Origin: an archaeon
GTDB taxonomy: Archaea > Iainarchaeota > Iainarchaeia > Iainarchaeales > Iainarchaeaceae
Assembly: GCA_005239615.1 (NCBI GenBank)
Contig: SBBR01000024.1
Span: forward strand, 1 to 5,616
Length of the DNA: 5,616 bases
Direction of reading: 5' to 3'
Position 1 is the stretch's first letter. Each line of letters opens with the position of its first letter. Both the position numbers and the translations under genes were made by a program. The notes under the pieces were generated by a model. It ran no database searches, was not told the origin of the DNA, and saw nothing but the letters and a program-made list of their open reading frames with translations. Shown here in pieces: positions 1 through 5,338 of the stretch.

Positions 1-1
1 G

Positions 2-3000
2 AAAACGGTTACGACTACAGCAAACCTTAACGTGCCAGCTTCATGCTCAGGCGATGAAATTAATGGGTACGATGGCAATCCTGACAAGGAAAGCTACTCG
101 TGTGACGGGGAAATTTTCACGGATGGGCACCGGTTCAACAATACCAGCAAATTGTACAAGTTTTCTTACCGTTTCTACTACGAACTCAGAGACCCTGTCG
201 GAAATCTTGTGGAATCGGGCCAGAATGGCGACGGAGTGCATGAACTAGGCCCTGGCAAAAGCGAAACATGGTGGGTGAAGCTGTCAGCCAAGGCTGGTGG
301 CTGGCCAAAACCCGGAAGGTACACCATGAAAACGTGGGCCATCGGCACATATCCTGATGGCAGGGCAAAAACGTCCTATTCATACGCTTACCCAAGCGTT
401 CCAAATGCCCCGTGCGAGCGGTGCGAAATAAAGGGCGATTCAGCTTGGGTTGTGCAGGACGGCCTGTGCACGAGCCCCATAATAGTAAAGCACAAGTTCC
501 TGAACACTGGGACAAGGGTATACCCGCATGAAGCAAAATTTTACCTGTACGATTCTTCAAACAACATATCTGGCTCTGGCTCTAACTCCTATTCAACCGA
601 CCCCGGAAAAGAGGTTGTCTGGACCGTTACTTGGACGCCGAACGGGCCATGGAAACCAGGCACTTACAGGGCAGAAACGCAATTGAATGGTACCTGCACA
701 GGCGGCGGAAGCTCCTCAGCGTCCAACTCTGTGAACGTAAATATCCCACAGAGCTGCACCACGACCTGCGGAGGCACCATAAATGTCGGCGTGCGCGATG
801 CCTCGTCCAACGCCATTCCCGGCGCAAAAGTTTACCTCGACGGCTCGCACAAAACAGATTCTGACTCCAGCGGGAACGCTTCTCTCGGGATTTCCGACCA
901 GAGCTGCGGCCGCAACCATAGCGTTGCTGTTTACTGCGCCAACGGAATCTACTGCGACACCAAGGGGACCTCGATAAGCTCCGATGGCGCAACCAGTTCG
1001 CTCTCGTTCAGCTGCGGAGTCTGCACACAGTCGCAGAACCTTTCAGTGAACATAAGCTCGGACAGTTCCTACACACTCAACGACACGGTCAACCTCGGCA
1101 TCACTGTGAGGGACGGCCTCGGCAGCCTTGTCGACAGCGCAAGCCTCTCCATTTACGACCCGTTCCTCGACAGGGCGTTTTCACGCTCACTCTCAAGCGG
1201 TTCCTATACTTACACCACCACTGCCTCTAAGACAGGCTCGCAGACTTTCAGTGTGACTGCAGGCAAGAGCGGCTACAACAGCGCGAGCGCGAGCAAAACT
1301 GTAGGTGTCAACCAGCAGCTTGCGACAATTTACGTGTCTGTCACCAACACGGATGGCACGAGCATAACCGGGGCAAGCATCTACCTTGACGGAACCCTGG
1401 AAGGCTACACCGATTATTCCGGAAGGAAAACTGTCTCCACCTCTGCCGGCAGCCACAGGGTGGAAGCAAGGTGCCCCGACGGCGGGTACTGCGCGTCGAC
1501 CGAAGGCCCCTTCAGCGGCTCCAAGAGCCTGAATTACGGCTGCAACTGCGACACGGATTCTGACGGCGACGGCCTCACGAAAAGCGAGGAAGAAGCTGTG
1601 GGGAGCGACCCGAGAGACCCCTCGAGTAGCCTTGTGACGAAATTGGCGGTCAATTACGGCAATGCGACCTGCACGAAATTATTAAGCGGCCACATAGGGC
1701 CGTTTTCCGTGGCCCAAAAGCAGAGGCTTGTCGAGAACCTCAAGGCTATGAATTACCAGAAACTCGTTTCTGTTGCCTCCAGCGACAGGACTGCAGTGCA
1801 AAAGGCGCTTGAGGGCACGGGAGTCTCTGCCTCGAGCATGAAGACAAGTGTCCTCACAGTGAAAGAGTTCTTCAGGAATAGCGTAAGTACAGAGGCTTAC
1901 GAGTCATCGGACGGCACAGTAGTTGTGCTGTCCGTACGCGAGAACGGCTTTATTGACCTGGCAAATGTCGGTGCCAATTGCCAAGGGTTCTTCATAGGCT
2001 TGCCTAACGGCGCGTTTGGTGGAATAAAGGACGACATACAGATTATTATTGGAATTCCCGGTCTTGCGGGCCAGGTCCTAAGCGGCATGTGGTGGGCGGC
2101 TTGGCATCCTTCTGAACTTCCAGCCATTGCCGAAAACGTCTATAACGGCCTGAAAAACGCGTTCGGCCACGTGGACGAGACGCTCAAAAGTACCACCATT
2201 ACCATACTCAAGGAAGGAAAGAAATGGAACACTTACAGCACCGGCACAGACAAGTATGTCGCTTTCCAGTTTGGCTTCCTTGACGGCTATGTTTCGGGCT
2301 ATGTGGTTGAGCAGTTGGCAACGCTCTATATTGGTGTTGGTGAAGTCGCGGGTGTCATCAAGGGAATTAAAATAGGCGGCAAAGCCGGCGAACTCGCTGA
2401 GAAAGTTTACCTTGCATTTGTCCGCATCGGCGAAAAATTTGGCGGAAAAACGGCCGAGGCACTCAAGCTGTTCAAAACTCCTGTCCTGAAGTGGACCTCA
2501 AACGAGGCGCAGGACTTTGTGGCGCAATCGCTAAAATGGTTTACAAAGAACGAAGATGCGGATAATTTCTGGTTCCAGTTTGGTTCGCGTGCTGAGTCGC
2601 TGATTCCTAAAGGGAAAAATGTTTACAGTAAATTGGCATCCAAAGTGGGAGCAGAAGAAGCCGACAAAGCATTCAGCAGGATGCTCAACTCCAAGTATGG
2701 CAAAGAGGCCATGGAAACATTTGATGAAGGGCAGTTGCAACAACTGGCCGAGGTTTACCAAAGGCACGAGCCTGTTACTGTCGAGCGCTTCGCGGAGAAC
2801 ATTGCAAACAAAGGATACTCGCTCAAAGAAGCAATGGCCTATGCAGACGACATCAAAGACATAAAAGGAGCGGAAAAATTGCGTACAGAAATGGTTGCAC
2901 AAGGCGATCTTGGCCTCTTTTTCCAAACAAAGAGAGTTTCTTCGTTGAAAAGGCAGGCCAATACAGTAGTAAAGGAAACAGAACATACTGAAGTTATAAC

Positions 3001-3289
3001 TTATGAATGGAGGGGCGACCAGTTAACAAAACAATTTGACGTGGACATACTGTATGATTTTACGTTTGATGGAAAGACAAAAAAAATTGTGGAGGAAGTG
3101 AAATCGGCCACCTCAGGGTTAATAAGATTGAGTAATGAAAGAGAGGAACAACTTTACCGTCTTGCGCAAATGGTAAAAAATGGGGTCGTGGATGAGGCCA
3201 GACTAGTATCCCCACTCGGACAAAAATTTGCTGATAACTATAAAGCAGTAGCAGACAGGTTAGGCATAACTGTAGTCGAGGGGGCATGA
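2..3289 (+). CDS. Giant secreted/surface polymorphic toxin, 5'-partial, with C-terminal nuclease-like tip
   Basis: The reading frame is open from base 2, so the true start lies upstream; the GTG at 32 is internal, because the residues before it match the end of a beta-sandwich domain repeated later. Numbering from the GTG codon (1,085 codons), domains run: two related beta-sandwiches (about 30-118, 131-240), a PEGA-like repeat (249-331), an Ig-like domain (335-426), a second PEGA-like repeat (431-506), a calcium loop (507-532), an unrecognised domain (533-650), a glycine-rich hydrophobic pre-toxin region (651-815), a helical junction module (825-905) and a C-terminal PD-(D/E)XK-like tip (960-1085). 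Nineteen cysteines occur up to residue 650 and none after it, which suits a disulphide-braced exported stalk and a tip that must unfold. The architecture matches polymorphic contact-dependent toxins. A leaderless gene starts one base after the stop, the usual immunity position. The toxin role is inferred; the secreted stalk is well supported. Confidence 0.85.
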   Translation, partial: KTVTTTANLNVPASCSGDEINGYDGNPDKESYSCDGEIFTDGHRFNNTSKLYKFSYRFYYELRDPVGNLVESGQNGDGVHELGPGKSETWWVKLSAKAGGWPKPGRYTMKTWAIGTYPDGRAKTSYSYAYPSVPNAPCERCEIKGDSAWVVQDGLCTSPIIVKHKFLNTGTRVYPHEAKFYLYDSSNNISGSGSNSYSTDPGKEVVWTVTWTPNGPWKPGTYRAETQLNGTCTGGGSSSASNSVNVNIPQSCTTTCGGTINVGVRDASSNAIPGAKVYLDGSHKTDSDSSGNASLGISDQSCGRNHSVAVYCANGIYCDTKGTSISSDGATSSLSFSCGVCTQSQNLSVNISSDSSYTLNDTVNLGITVRDGLGSLVDSASLSIYDPFLDRAFSRSLSSGSYTYTTTASKTGSQTFSVTAGKSGYNSASASKTVGVNQQLATIYVSVTNTDGTSITGASIYLDGTLEGYTDYSGRKTVSTSAGSHRVEARCPDGGYCASTEGPFSGSKSLNYGCNCDTDSDGDGLTKSEEEAVGSDPRDPSSSLVTKLAVNYGNATCTKLLSGHIGPFSVAQKQRLVENLKAMNYQKLVSVASSDRTAVQKALEGTGVSASSMKTSVLTVKEFFRNSVSTEAYESSDGTVVVLSVRENGFIDLANVGANCQGFFIGLPNGAFGGIKDDIQIIIGIPGLAGQVLSGMWWAAWHPSELPAIAENVYNGLKNAFGHVDETLKSTTITILKEGKKWNTYSTGTDKYVAFQFGFLDGYVSGYVVEQLATLYIGVGEVAGVIKGIKIGGKAGELAEKVYLAFVRIGEKFGGKTAEALKLFKTPVLKWTSNEAQDFVAQSLKWFTKNEDADNFWFQFGSRAESLIPKGKNVYSKLASKVGAEEADKAFSRMLNSKYGKEAMETFDEGQLQQLAEVYQRHEPVTVERFAENIANKGYSLKEAMAYADDIKDIKGAEKLRTEMVAQGDLGLFFQTKRVSSLKRQANTVVKETEHTEVITYEWRGDQLTKQFDVDILYDFTFDGKTKKIVEEVKSATSGLIRLSNEREEQLYRLAQMVKNGVVDEARLVSPLGQKFADNYKAVADRLGITVVEGA
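119..751 (+). other. Tandem CARDB/Ig-like beta-sandwich domains
   Basis: Two successive segments of the giant protein share a pattern: an 'N(T)' turn near the start, a PGK turn, a strand with W-x-V, then W-x-KPG-x-Y and a cysteine at the end. The first copy has PGK at residues 74-76 and KPGRY at 93-97. The second has PGK at 191-193 and KPGTY at 208-212. The two to thirty bases before the first copy encode the tail of a preceding domain that resembles the tail of the second copy (V-N-x-N-x-P-x-S-C), so more copies probably lie upstream. Such domains form rigid extracellular stalks or bind partner surfaces. The family assignment (CARDB-like) rests on pattern only. Confidence 0.55.
776..1024 (+). 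other. PEGA/carboxypeptidase-regulatory-like repeat 1
   Basis: Residues 249-331 of the giant protein begin with a strand of the form xINVxVxD, then IPGAKVYLDG, then a D-x-S-G turn, which is the usual layout of PEGA and carboxypeptidase-regulatory-like beta-sandwiches. The repeat ends with a distinctive cysteine set: C302-x5-C308 (C-x-N-G-x-Y-C) and C328-x2-C331. The same arrangement recurs in the second repeat, so the two are diverged duplicates. These folds are common in surface proteins of archaea and bacteria and serve as spacer or adhesion modules. Confidence 0.6.
1034..1309 (+). other. Ig-like domain between the two PEGA-like repeats
   Basis: Residues 335-426 are Ser/Thr-rich with alternating hydrophobic strands. 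The pattern is LSVNI, YTLNDTVNLGITVRD, SASLSIYDP, a Y-T-Y-T-T-T run, then TFSVTAGKSGYNSASASKTV. This is the familiar layout of bacterial Ig-like or MG2-like domains, where a strand on a changed residue pattern is followed by 'G-S-Y-x-Y' and 'V-T-A-x-K-x-G-Y'. It has no cysteines, unlike its neighbours. The likely role is structural, as part of the extracellular stalk. The exact family cannot be named from sequence reading alone. Confidence 0.5.
1322..1549 (+). other. PEGA/carboxypeptidase-regulatory-like repeat 2
   Basis: Residues 431-506 repeat the scheme of the first PEGA-like domain: TIYVSVTNTDG, then ITGASIYLDG, then Y-S-G-R-K, then SAGSHRVEARC. The cysteine set is C481-x5-C487 (C-P-D-G-G-Y-C) and C504-x-C506, closely parallel to C302/C308 and C328/C331 of the first copy. 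The last cysteine directly abuts the calcium loop. The conserved cysteine pairs suggest two disulphides per repeat, which would suit oxidising extracellular surroundings. Confidence 0.6.
1550..1627 (+). other. Thrombospondin type 3-like calcium-binding loop
   Basis: Residues 507-532 start DTDSDGDGLTKSEE and continue to GSDPRDPSS. Aspartates 507, 509, 511 and 513 and the glutamates near 519 have the DxDxDGxxxxxE spacing of EF-hand-like and TSP3 calcium loops, and the G-S/T-D-P-x-D-P ending is typical of the prokaryotic TSP3 repeat. Only one copy is present. It sits exactly between the beta-rich stalk and the alpha/beta carboxy half, so it probably acts as a calcium-stiffened hinge. Confidence 0.75.
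1982..2476 (+). other. Glycine-rich hydrophobic pre-toxin region
   Basis: Residues 651-815 have long weakly hydrophobic stretches (about 653-690 and 741-785) rich in Gly, with an IIIGIPGLAG segment, a WHPSE turn (HP at 692-693), an FGFLDGYVSGY motif, and a GVGEVAGVIKGIKIGGKAGE segment leading into amphipathic helices. The layout resembles the pre-toxin regions of bacterial polymorphic toxins, where a hydrophobic 'HP-D/E' part, a 'GY..GY' helix and a G-x-G-x-x-K-x-x-K segment come just before the toxin tip. In those proteins the region is thought to help membrane passage. The resemblance is by eye only; no clear transmembrane helix with a charged border stands out. Confidence 0.45.
2504..2746 (+). 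repeat. Helical junction module, copy 1 (in the giant protein)
   Basis: Residues 825-905 of the giant protein are all-helical in character and precede the toxin tip. Residues 825-878 align without gaps to residues 39-92 of the protein starting at 5339, with 22 of 54 identical by hand count. The key shared points are A-Q-D-F, D-A-D, G-x-R-A-E, K-G, KLAS and G-x-E-x-x-D. Downstream it shares G-x-E-x-x-D-x-A-x-S-R-x-L-N-S-x-x-G-K-x-A with the protein starting at 4026 (14 of 29 identical). At DNA level 2675-2692 differs from 4182-4199 by one base in 18. The module is not a family I recognise. Confidence 0.75.
2909..3286 (+). other. C-terminal toxin tip, PD-(D/E)XK nuclease-like
   Basis: Residues 960-1085 carry FDVDIL (D1003, D1005) on a predicted strand, a short hairpin around FDGKT, then IVEEVKSATSG with E1022-x-K1024. 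The D-x(16)-E-x-K spacing followed by a Ser, a helix with a Q (E-R-E-E-Q-L), a strand (E-A-R-L-V-S) and a last helix-strand (LGITVV) is the order of the restriction-endonuclease fold seen in many nuclease toxins. D1005, E1022 and K1024 would be the metal-binding and catalytic residues. The segment drops to about 38% GC (3001-3060), well below the stalk. No homologue can be checked here; DNase activity is inferred. Confidence 0.6.
3278..3284 (+). promoter_or_regulatory. Shine-Dalgarno site of the first immunity gene
   Basis: GAGGGGG lies six bases before the ATG at 3291, inside the last codons of the giant protein. It sets the start at 3291 and suggests translation coupled to the toxin gene, whose stop is one base upstream. 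Confidence 0.6.
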
Positions 3290-3290
3290 C

Positions 3291-4025
3291 ATGGGAGACG
3301 AATATGAACAGACTTTTATTATAGAAAAAGAAGCTTTTACCAAAGAGCTGTGTATCAGGATAGCATACTCGCTTCTGGAAGCACATAAAGATGAGTTAAA
3401 AGGGAAGAATATTGCAAAATGGTTGGAAGAACAAATATATAATCACTTTTACTCAGGGGAAAACGGTGATGGCCTACGATTGCCTTTATCATTTGTACCT
3501 TCAGTATGGAAAGTCTATGATAGAAATGACGACCGTATAAATAGATGGTACCCAAGCATCCAGGCTGACAAAGCAGTAATTGTTGTGGGAACCAGGAGTT
3601 CTAATTTGTATTGTGGGCCTGAACAGTCATCCGAAACTAATAAAGAAAAGACTTTCAACATCAACAATTTTATTAAAGATTCAAAAGTCGTGTACAGCGC
3701 GATAAACCCGCTTTTTGGCATGACTCTCTTGAGTTCTGACAATAGTATACTAGGCACTATGCCGACCAACCCAAGGCACATCACTTGGCTCACCTTCTTC
3801 GGGAGAAATTTGGCCAAGAAATTCGGACGGGAGAAGATTCTTTCTGCTCCGGCATACAAGGTGGAAGAGCTGTCAGATGGGGGGATTCTTCTTATGAGTG
3901 GGCCTGCGCCATATCCGACTGAGAAAACTAAATATTTTGAAGAATGGAATACAATTGCGTGTCAAGAAAAAATCTCCAAGCATTTTGGTTTAGGCGAATA
4001 CATGCCAAAGGAAGTGGGTAAATAA
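3291..4025 (+). CDS. Putative immunity protein for the nuclease tip, Imm52-like C-terminus
   Basis: This 244-aa protein starts one base after the toxin stop and has no signal peptide or membrane segment, so it should stay in the cytoplasm. It is mixed alpha/beta with an N-terminal helical part (about 12-53) and a C-terminal half (161-234) that reads P-x-x-x-TWLTFFGR, then a GGILLMSG strand after an acidic loop (V-E-E-L-S-D), then a long helix ending in HFGL. That ending recalls the Imm52 family of polymorphic-toxin immunity proteins, in which a 'tWlty' strand and a 'GGxLv' strand precede a terminal helix with 'LGL'. Its place directly behind a toxin tip is the strongest argument. Much of it is AT-rich (about 35% GC at 3481-3540). 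Alternative: an unrelated accessory protein. The CDS itself is secure; the immunity role is inferred. Confidence 0.8.
   Translation: MGDEYEQTFIIEKEAFTKELCIRIAYSLLEAHKDELKGKNIAKWLEEQIYNHFYSGENGDGLRLPLSFVPSVWKVYDRNDDRINRWYPSIQADKAVIVVGTRSSNLYCGPEQSSETNKEKTFNINNFIKDSKVVYSAINPLFGMTLLSSDNSILGTMPTNPRHITWLTFFGRNLAKKFGREKILSAPAYKVEELSDGGILLMSGPAPYPTEKTKYFEEWNTIACQEKISKHFGLGEYMPKEVGK
4010..4018 (+). promoter_or_regulatory. Weak Shine-Dalgarno of the second effector
   Basis: GGAAGTGGG ends seven bases before the ATG at 4026. It is a poorer match than the sites at 4826 and 5327. The preceding stop codon ends at 4025, so the two genes abut with no bases between them, and re-initiation after termination is likely to contribute. 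Confidence 0.4.
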
Positions 4026-4100
4026 ATGTGCAAGCGCCTCTCCGTGTTCTTTTTGTTTGTTTTTTTGCTGAATGCTATCTTGGTCAGCGCAGTAAATGCA
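4026..4100 (+). other. Sec signal peptide of the second effector
   Basis: Residues 1-25 have a basic start (K3, R4), a Phe/Leu/Val-rich core and the V-N-A end, so cleavage is expected after A25. It shows the protein is exported on its own, without the long stalk used by the first effector. Confidence 0.8.
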
Positions 4101-4826
4101 GAACCACTTGCAGCCAAGACCAGCATCATAAAAGAGGGACTCATTTCCGAAATAGGCCAGGAAGCAACCGACAGGGCGATGAGCAGGTTGCTCAACTCCG
4201 AATTCGGGAAGAAAGCGCTTGCGGAGTGGGGTGACGAAGCAGTCGAAGGCCTGGCGAAAGCCGCGGACAGTGGGTATTTGGATATTGCTGAAAGAATCTC
4301 CACAAAATACGGCAACAACATAGCAGAGATTACAAACAAAGGGATAGCCAGGAATGCGATTGAAACAACCGACGAAATGATGTACAGGGCGTCTGATTAT
4401 ACAAAAGCCATCCAAAAAACTGGTTTCGGAACAGACCCGTTTGAACTCGCAAATGAACATAGAGTTGTAAGACTAATGAAATCAAAGGATACTTCGATTA
4501 TTATTGGAAATGAGCCCCCAATAAGAAATACTGCCGTTTTGAAGAAAGGCGTGCCAGAAGCATGGGGACATGATCATATATTTATCCATATAAGACCAGG
4601 GCACTCTACCACAAGAGCGCAGCAAGTGTTAGAGGCGTTTCCAGATTCAATGAAAAATAATGAGGATATCATGAAAGCAATTCAAGAAACAATAAAAAGT
4701 GGTGAAAAATTTGAACCTACAAAAATCAGAAAGTCATTTCCATCTAAAAATGGGGAAATGAGATACTTTGAAGTTTGGCTAAGAGCGGATAGTTATGAAG
4801 GCATAGGAACCATAGTTCCAGGCTAG
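4026..4826 (+). CDS. Secreted short toxin: signal peptide, junction module, BECR-like RNase candidate
   Basis: This 266-aa protein has a clear Sec signal peptide: CKR, a hydrophobic core from residue 7 to 22, and a V-N-A cleavage site giving a mature start near residue 26. Residues 39-115 are the helical junction module shared with the giant protein (S-R-x-L-N-S-x-x-G-K). The tip, about residues 143-266, differs from that of the giant protein. It holds WGHDHIFIHIRPGH (H182, H184, H188, H193, R190), a helix I-M-K-A-I-Q-E-T-I-K-S-G, then two or three strands ending G-T-I-V-P-G at the C-terminus. That order (His-rich start, 'I..I...I..G' helix, closing beta strands with a T-x-x-P end) recalls the barnase/EndoU/colicin E5-D/RelE (BECR) ribonucleases of polymorphic toxins. 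The mature protein has no cysteine. The tip is about 30% GC at 4681-4740 against 58% in the junction. Toxin role is inferred. Confidence 0.85.
   Translation: MCKRLSVFFLFVFLLNAILVSAVNAEPLAAKTSIIKEGLISEIGQEATDRAMSRLLNSEFGKKALAEWGDEAVEGLAKAADSGYLDIAERISTKYGNNIAEITNKGIARNAIETTDEMMYRASDYTKAIQKTGFGTDPFELANEHRVVRLMKSKDTSIIIGNEPPIRNTAVLKKGVPEAWGHDHIFIHIRPGHSTTRAQQVLEAFPDSMKNNEDIMKAIQETIKSGEKFEPTKIRKSFPSKNGEMRYFEVWLRADSYEGIGTIVPG
4140..4370 (+). repeat. Helical junction module, copy 2
   Basis: Residues 39-115 of the second effector start LISEIGQEATDRAMSRLLNS. Compared with the giant protein, 14 of the first 29 residues match by hand count, and compared with the third effector S-E-I-G-Q-E-A-T-D is identical. 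This copy lacks the upstream A-Q-D-F/D-A-D portion found in copies 1 and 3, so it is a shorter version starting right behind the signal peptide. Confidence 0.75.
4452..4823 (+). other. C-terminal toxin tip 2, BECR-like ribonuclease candidate
   Basis: Residues 143-266 follow a sharp drop in GC at about 4440-4455 and share no visible similarity with the nuclease tip at 2909-3286. Candidate active residues are H182, H184, H188, R190, H193, S194 and T195; the closing strand M-R-Y-F-E-V-W-L and the terminal G-T-I-V-P fit the last strands of a BECR barrel. The assignment is tentative, since BECR families share little sequence and another fold with clustered histidines is possible. Confidence 0.4.
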
Positions 4827-4832
4827 AGGTGG
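4826..4832 (+). promoter_or_regulatory. Strong Shine-Dalgarno of the second immunity gene
   Basis: GAGGTGG begins on the last base of the TAG stop of the preceding gene and lies six bases before the ATG at 4839. It fixes that start and implies coupled translation of toxin and immunity. It is the best ribosome site in the window. Confidence 0.75.
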
Positions 4833-4838
4833 CATCTT

Positions 4839-5306
4839 ATGAAAAAGACAAAATTCAAAGTTATAAAAATAATAAAAACAGGCGGTAGTTATGGGCAATG
4901 GTTAGAAACAGATTTAGAGATAGAAGTAAACGGACGTTTACTCTATGCGGAAACATATTATTTCAGCTCCAATATCGTGAAGAATCAAGAAGAGCTTAAA
5001 AGCCATGAAGGAAAATTCGCAATGGCAACTATATGGATTGACCATACAAAAGAGGTAAAAAAAGAAAAAGAGGCCTACAGACCAGAAATAAGTCTAGTCA
5101 AGGGCAGGGAATACTATCGTTTTGTTGGGCGAATTAAAGAAATTTATACCAAAAATAAAGTAACACTAAGCACACCGATTCTTGTCCAATGCGGAACTGA
5201 CCTGCTTATGAGTCTCGGCCCAAAAATTTTAGGAAATTTTAAGGTCGGAGATGTGATTTCAACAGAAGGAACCTTGTTCATAGCAGATCTTGAGTGGGTT
5301 GGCTGA
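4839..5306 (+). CDS. Putative immunity protein for the second toxin, OB-like C-terminal half
   Basis: This 155-aa basic protein has no signal peptide and follows the second effector by 12 bases with a strong ribosome site. The N-terminal half holds a strand-rich part (KFKVIKIIKTGG, then LEIEVNGRLLYAETYYFSS) and a charged helix/turn rich in K and E. Residues 90-155 read Y-Y-R-F-V-G-R-I-K-E-I, then V-T-L-S-T-P-I-L-V, then F-K-V-G-D-V-I-S-T-E-G-T-L. The FxGxIxEI and 'FKVGDxIxxEGxL' pattern is typical of OB-fold beta barrels. Composition is very AT-rich (about 28% GC at 4861-4920). It matches no immunity family that I can name. Its place between two effectors argues for immunity against the protein at 4026-4826. 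Alternative: an unrelated OB-fold protein carried with the cassette. Confidence 0.8.
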   Translation: MKKTKFKVIKIIKTGGSYGQWLETDLEIEVNGRLLYAETYYFSSNIVKNQEELKSHEGKFAMATIWIDHTKEVKKEKEAYRPEISLVKGREYYRFVGRIKEIYTKNKVTLSTPILVQCGTDLLMSLGPKILGNFKVGDVISTEGTLFIADLEWVG

Positions 5307-5326
5307 AAGTGTGGAACGGAATTGAT

Positions 5327-5332
5327 GAGGTG
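5327..5332 (+). promoter_or_regulatory. Shine-Dalgarno of the third effector
   Basis: GAGGTG lies six bases before the ATG at 5339, the same spacing as the site at 4826. It decides for this start over the in-frame ATGs at 5375 and 5378. The gap of 32 bases to the previous gene holds no other visible signal, so the gene is probably read through from upstream. Confidence 0.7.
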
Positions 5333-5338
5333 TAATAT

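Noticed and set aside
32..34. GTG as the start of the giant gene
   Set aside because: The frame is open to base 2 and the upstream residues match a domain end repeated later, with no ribosome site before the GTG; the start is outside the window.
186..560. Long reverse-strand frame inside the giant gene
   Set aside because: Lies wholly antisense to a well-supported coding region, has no ribosome site or recognisable domain; a shadow frame. The same holds for the other reverse frames, including 2531-2986, 3060-3386 and 3990-4460.
3079..3086. A8 run just before the nuclease ExK motif, as a slippage or phase-switch site
   Set aside because: AT-rich lysine-coding DNA gives such runs by chance, the frame is intact, and no alternative product is sensible.
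3920..3945. AT-rich TATA-like stretch as an internal promoter for the second effector
   Set aside because: It lies in coding DNA, about 90 bases from the start, with no clear BRE element; tight gene spacing argues for read-through.
4060..4066. T7 run in the signal-peptide codons of the second effector as a contingency tract
   Set aside because: Phe/Leu-rich signal peptides in AT-rich DNA commonly contain T runs; seven bases is too short to claim phase variation.
4452..4823. HNH or EndoU nuclease assignment for the second tip
   Set aside because: The histidine spacing does not fit the HNH motif, and the G-H-G-K type pattern of EndoU is absent; only a general BECR resemblance remains.
5307..5338. 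The 32-base gap before the third effector as a promoter or terminator
   Set aside because: I see no hairpin, T-run or TATA box; it holds only the ribosome site.
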